DNA of 8,117 nt from an uncultured Clostridia bacterium (GTDB lineage: Bacteria; Bacillota; Clostridia; TANB77; CAG-508). A program made the translations under genes and the position numbers. Below the pieces are notes generated by a model. That model searched no databases and was not told the DNA's origin. It was given only the letters and a program-made list of their open reading frames with translations. Below, one piece after another: positions 5,705 to 8,117 of this stretch. The stretch is from the NCBI GenBank assembly GCA_947628925.1, contig CANRBU010000053.1:1-8117 (forward strand). The letters are read 5' to 3'. Every line of letters starts with the position of its first letter. Within the stretch, counting starts at the first letter, position 1.

Positions 5705-7174
5705 TTATTTTATAAATTGTGGTTGATAGTTTTCTCTAAATTTTGTTGCTTGTTCAAACGCATAAGCCATATTTAACAATTTTTCTTCTTCAAATTTATT
5801 ACCAATTAACTGCATTCCTATAGGCATTCCTTCTTTGTTTACACCACAAGGAATAGAGATTCCAGGCAATCCTGCAATATTTACAGATACTGTACAAATA
5901 TCTGCTAAGTACATTTCCAATGGATTGCTTGATTTTGAACCAATGTCAAATGCTACTGTCGGAGAAGTTGGTATTAAAATAACATCATATTTTTGGAAGC
6001 CTTTTTCAAATTCCTTCATAACTAATGTACGAACTTGTTGAGCTTTTTTGTAATATGCATCATAATAACCTGATGATAATACATAAGTTCCTAAAATGAT
6101 TCTTCTTTTTACTTCTGCTCCAAAGCCTTCACTTCTTGATTTTTTGTATATTTCTTTTAAATTTCCACATTCTTTTGCTCTATATCCATAGCGAATTCCA
6201 TCAAATCTACCTAAATTTGAGCTTGCTTCTGCACATGCAATTATATAATAAGTAGCTAAAGCATATTGTGCAACATCTAATGAAAATTCTTCTATTTCTG
6301 CACCTAGTTCTTTATAAGTTTCTATTGCTTTTTCTAGGCTTTCTTTTACCTCTTGATTAATACCTTCTCCGAAAAATTCTTTTGGTACACCTATCTTTTT
6401 CCCTTTTATATCTTTTTTCAAGTTTGCTGTATAATCTTTCTTTTCTTGAACCACAGATGTTGTATCTTTTTCATCATGACCTGCAATCAAATTTAATAAA
6501 ATTGCTGCATCTTCTACATCTTTTGTAATTGGTCCAATTTGGTCTAAAGATGATGCAAATGCTACTAATCCATATCTAGAAACTAGTCCATATGTTGGTT
6601 TTAGTCCAACAACTCCACAAAAACTTGCAGGTAATCTAATTGAACCACCTGTATCACTTCCTAATGCCCATGGTACCATATTTGCAGATACCGCTGCTGC
6701 ACTTCCACCTGATGAGCCTCCTGGCACTTTGTTCAAATTCCATGGATTTGCTGTCTTTTTAAAATATGAATGTTCTGTTGAACTACCCATTGCAAATTCA
6801 TCCATATTTAATTTTCCCAAATTAATTATATTTTCTTTTTCTAGTTTCTCTACAACTGTAGCATCATAAGGTGCTACAAAATTTTCAAGCATATGTGAAC
6901 TACATGTTGTTTTTATTCCTTTTGTACACATATTATCTTTTATTCCTATTGGAATACCTGCATATTTTCCTAGATTTTCACCATTTTCTCTTTTTTGATC
7001 TATACTTTTTGCTTGTTCAATTGCGTGGTCTCCCAATGTAGTTACAAAAGCCTTAACATCTCCCTCTTTTTCCTTCATTCTGCCTACATAGCTTTGAGTG
7101 ATTTGAGTTGCTGTTAATTCTTTATTTTGCAATTTATCTATTAATTCATGAACGGTTAATTCTGTAATTTCCAT
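5705..7174 (-). CDS. gatA: Aspartyl/glutamyl-tRNA amidotransferase subunit A
   Basis: A 489-aa amidase-signature protein of full family length. GatA hydrolyses glutamine (or asparagine) to supply ammonia for transamidation of Glu-tRNA(Gln)/Asp-tRNA(Asn) by GatB. The Ser-cisSer-Lys triad falls at K79 (in GIPIGIKDN), S154 (in PGGSSGGSAAA) and S178 (in LGSDTGGSIRLP), the same numbering as in S. aureus GatA. Other family blocks are KLNMDEFAMGSS (121-132), GLKPTYGLVSRYGLVAFASS (190-209) and, near the C terminus, NIAGLPGISIPCG. AAAGGAA (7186-7192) is the SD, 11 nt from the start. The gene is separated from gatC by 201 bp containing a large palindrome; these genes are normally closely spaced. The next cistron is the GH3 anchor ORF, not gatB. 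Confidence 0.98.
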   Translation of the reverse strand: MEITELTVHELIDKLQNKELTATQITQSYVGRMKEKEGDVKAFVTTLGDHAIEQAKSIDQKRENGENLGKYAGIPIGIKDNMCTKGIKTTCSSHMLENFVAPYDATVVEKLEKENIINLGKLNMDEFAMGSSTEHSYFKKTANPWNLNKVPGGSSGGSAAAVSANMVPWALGSDTGGSIRLPASFCGVVGLKPTYGLVSRYGLVAFASSLDQIGPITKDVEDAAILLNLIAGHDEKDTTSVVQEKKDYTANLKKDIKGKKIGVPKEFFGEGINQEVKESLEKAIETYKELGAEIEEFSLDVAQYALATYYIIACAEASSNLGRFDGIRYGYRAKECGNLKEIYKKSRSEGFGAEVKRRIILGTYVLSSGYYDAYYKKAQQVRTLVMKEFEKGFQKYDVILIPTSPTVAFDIGSKSSNPLEMYLADICTVSVNIAGLPGISIPCGVNKEGMPIGMQLIGNKFEEEKLLNMAYAFEQATKFRENYQPQFIK

Positions 7175-7206
7175 TTTTTATCACATTCCTTTCTAAGGCA
7201 CAAATT

Positions 7207-7332
7207 GGTTGGAAAAGAATTAAATTTTGGCAAGGAAAATTTTGTTAAAAAGGCAAGGGCGCATACTTTTTTGTATGTAACCGCGTTTTTAATGAAATTT
7301 GACACAGCCAAAATTGTAATTATTTTTCAACC
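7207..7332. repeat. 126-bp nested near-perfect palindrome between gatC and gatA (MITE-like or structured RNA)
   Basis: Three stacked inverted repeats share one centre. The outer arms 7207-7231 and 7307-7332 pair over 25 positions with one mismatch, one bulge and one G-U. The middle arms 7237-7254 and 7283-7300 pair over 18 positions with one mismatch and two G-U. The inner arms 7261-7266 and 7273-7278 close a TTTTTT loop. The element has no ORF and no U-tract at its outer edges, so it is not an intrinsic terminator. It fills most of an unusually long gatC-gatA gap. In form it resembles a miniature inverted-repeat element. If transcribed from the gatC promoter it would fold into a long RNase III-like duplex. 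No clear target-site duplication flanks it. Confidence 0.75.
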
Positions 7333-7350
7333 TTTTCCCCTTTCTTTCTT

Positions 7351-7376
7351 CTAAAAATGCTGATTATTTTTCAAAC
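7351..7376. repeat. Degenerate direct copy of the palindrome's right end
   Basis: This 26-bp stretch matches 7307-7332 at about 19 of 26 positions, including an exact 12-bp ATTATTTTTCAA (7319-7330 and 7363-7374). It abuts the gatC stop codon. It may be the remnant of another copy of the same element, or a local duplication; the AT-rich composition makes chance partly plausible. Confidence 0.4.
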
Positions 7377-7663
7377 TAAGTAATAACCTTTGGAATTTTA
7401 AACATATTCAATTCCTTCTCTGGTGCATTTTGTAATAAAGCTTGATTATCTTCAAAAACATGTACTTCATCTTTTCTAAAAACATTTTGAGCTTGATTTG
7501 TACCTATTGTTATATCTAAATCTGTTACTGGGGCTTGATTTACGATATTTGCAAAATTTAAAATATCTTGTAGATTTAATAAATATTGATCTACTTCTTC
7601 AGAATCAATCTCTAAATCAGCTAAGTTTGCAATGTGTAAAAGTTCTTCTTTACTTACTTGCAT
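7376..7663 (-). CDS. gatC: Aspartyl/glutamyl-tRNA amidotransferase subunit C
   Basis: A 95-aa protein of full family length. GatC is the small subunit that wraps around the GatA-GatB interface and stabilises the complex. Family features are the N-terminal helix ending in HIANLADLEI (11-20), a middle helix (DQYLLNLQDILNFANIV), the FRKDEV motif (about 62-67) and the C-terminal NAPEKELNMFKIPKVI block. A good SD, AGGAGATGAT, sits just upstream of the ATG at 7663. It is the first gene of the gatC-gatA-GH3-gatB operon and has its own promoter. Its stop codon touches the degenerate repeat next to the palindrome. Confidence 0.96.
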   Translation of the reverse strand: MQVSKEELLHIANLADLEIDSEEVDQYLLNLQDILNFANIVNQAPVTDLDITIGTNQAQNVFRKDEVHVFEDNQALLQNAPEKELNMFKIPKVIT

Positions 7664-7683
7664 AATATCATCTCCTAATTTTA

Positions 7684-7715
7684 TTTTTTCATATTATATA
7701 ACGAATATGAAAAAA
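7684..7715. promoter_or_regulatory. Inverted repeat overlapping the gatC promoter (possible operator)
   Basis: A perfect 12-bp inverted repeat, TTTTTTCATATT (7684-7695) and AATATGAAAAAA (7704-7715), around an 8-bp centre. It covers the -10 box and the spacer up to the -35 of the gatC promoter. Because the predicted start point is near 7686, it would be read mostly as DNA, not RNA, which suggests a protein-binding site. It is AT-rich, so chance is possible. Confidence 0.4.
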
Positions 7716-7721
7716 ATGCAA
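7693..7721 (-). promoter_or_regulatory. SigA-type promoter for the gatC-gatA-GH3-gatB operon
   Basis: On the minus strand TTGCAT (7721-7716) and TATAAT (7698-7693) are 17 nt apart. The start would be near 7686, about 22 nt before the gatC ATG. Confidence 0.75.
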
Positions 7722-7769
7722 TGGTTATTTAATTTTTTCATTACTCTAATAATTGCTAGATATAAAATC

Positions 7770-7798
7770 TTTACAAACAGTTAGTGATGTGATATAAT
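7770..7798 (+). promoter_or_regulatory. SigA-type promoter for the DUF6273-like gene
   Basis: TTTACA (7770-7775), 17 nt, TATAAT (7793-7798), with a TGA extended -10 element. Start near 7805, about 28 nt before the ATG. It is divergent from the gatC promoter. Confidence 0.75.
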
Positions 7799-7806
7799 AC
7801 ATTTCG

Positions 7807-7822
7807 TTAATACTTGTATTAA
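7807..7822 (+). promoter_or_regulatory. Short palindrome at the 5' end of the DUF6273-like transcript
   Basis: TTAATAC (7807-7813) and GTATTAA (7816-7822) are perfect inverted repeats with a 2-bp centre. They lie between the predicted start point and the SD (AGAGGTG, 7822-7828). It could be an operator or a small 5' hairpin; no direct evidence separates these. Confidence 0.3.
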
Positions 7823-7832
7823 GAGGTGTACT

Positions 7833-8117
7833 ATGAGCAATCTTACTATACTAACAGAAAATCAAAATTCTATAGATGTATTATTCGATAGAGGAGTACA
7901 TAGAGCAGCAATAACAGATTTCTCTATTCTTTTAGGAGGATATGTTTCAGACTATTATGTTTATCCATATGGTACTCATTCTTTAAAGGATAGAACTGGT
8001 GAGTATTGGACTAGCACAGTTAACTCAAAAGGAAATGCATGTGTAATTACTTCAATGGGTTATTGGACTAGTCACAGTGTTCGTGAGCGCCGTTTTGGAG
8101 TTCGTCCAGCTTTACCG
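7833..8117 (+). CDS. DUF6273 / Fib_succ_major-like domain protein, 3' end outside window
   Basis: Ninety-five codons are open to the window edge, starting at the ATG at 7833, 4 nt after the SD AGAGGTG. There is no signal peptide: residues 1-40 are soluble (MSNLTILTEN...). The recognisable part is the C-terminal half. It has two YWTS blocks (58-61 and 77-80) and FGVRPALP (88-95). A YW-S pattern followed by xVRPAL is the hallmark of DUF6273 and of the related Fib_succ_major/C-type-lectin-like domains, common in surface and phage proteins of gut Clostridia and Bacteroidota. Function in the family is largely unknown, with ligand binding suspected. The Arg codons near the end (CGT, CGC) are richer in GC than the surroundings. 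The family call rests on pattern recall, not a search, and the rest of the protein is missing. Confidence 0.6.
   Translation, partial: MSNLTILTENQNSIDVLFDRGVHRAAITDFSILLGGYVSDYYVYPYGTHSLKDRTGEYWTSTVNSKGNACVITSMGYWTSHSVRERRFGVRPALP

Noticed and set aside
7299..7327. TTGACA at 7299-7304 with a TATTTT 16 nt on, as a plus-strand promoter within the palindrome
   Set aside because: The -35 is perfect but the -10 is poor and in an AT-rich run, and the transcript would run antisense into gatC. Not enough to call.
7207..7332. The large palindrome as an intrinsic terminator between gatC and gatA
   Set aside because: Neither outer arm is followed by a U-tract, and the downstream genes have no good independent promoter that I could find.
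1..8117. CRISPR array, tRNA, rRNA, transposase or toxin-antitoxin pair
   Set aside because: I saw no regularly spaced repeats, no cloverleaf or rRNA signatures and no recognisable transposase or toxin domain. The two small orphan genes are on opposite strands and divergent, so they do not form a toxin-antitoxin operon.

Overview
The window is AT-rich DNA from a low-GC Bacillota, most likely a clostridial-type anaerobe. The main clues are the heterotrimeric tRNA amidotransferase genes gatC, gatA and gatB, a rubredoxin domain (typical of anaerobes), strong Shine-Dalgarno (SD) sites in front of nearly every gene, and SigA-type promoters with 17-nt spacers. No tRNA, rRNA, CRISPR array or transposase gene is visible. 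The species cannot be named from this sequence.

Layout, left to right. (1) Positions 1-1755, minus strand: an operon of rpiB (sugar-phosphate isomerase), a TagO/WecA-type polyprenyl-phosphate sugar-1-phosphate transferase with a rubredoxin domain fused to its C terminus, and the first eight codons of another gene whose protein begins with a CxxCG motif. (2) Positions 1921-2187, plus strand: rpsT (ribosomal protein S20), divergent from rpiB, each with its own promoter, and followed by a hairpin terminator shared with the convergent neighbour. (3) Positions 2265-2501, minus strand: an unrecognised 78-aa protein with a near-consensus promoter. (4) Positions 2670-2921, plus strand: an unrecognised 83-aa protein with two membrane segments. 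It ends at a second bidirectional terminator. (5) Positions 2967-7663, minus strand: an operon in the order gatC, gatA, signal-anchor ORF plus GH3/NagZ-like glycosidase, gatB. (6) Positions 7833-8117, plus strand: the 5' part of a gene for a DUF6273/Fib_succ_major-like domain protein, cut off by the window end.

How the parts work together. GatCAB converts misacylated Glu-tRNA(Gln) and/or Asp-tRNA(Asn) to Gln-tRNA and Asn-tRNA, so the operon in (5) and rpsT serve translation. The TagO-like enzyme and the GH3 glycosidase act on the cell envelope: one starts lipid-linked glycopolymer synthesis, the other probably trims muropeptides or other beta-N-acetylglucosaminides.

The least ordinary items are: the transferase-rubredoxin fusion; the GH3 gene between gatA and gatB, whose membrane anchor and catalytic domain lie in different reading frames; a 126-bp near-perfect nested palindrome between gatC and gatA; an inverted repeat over the gatC promoter; and two orphan small-protein genes. 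I do not see a complete new defence or mobile system here.
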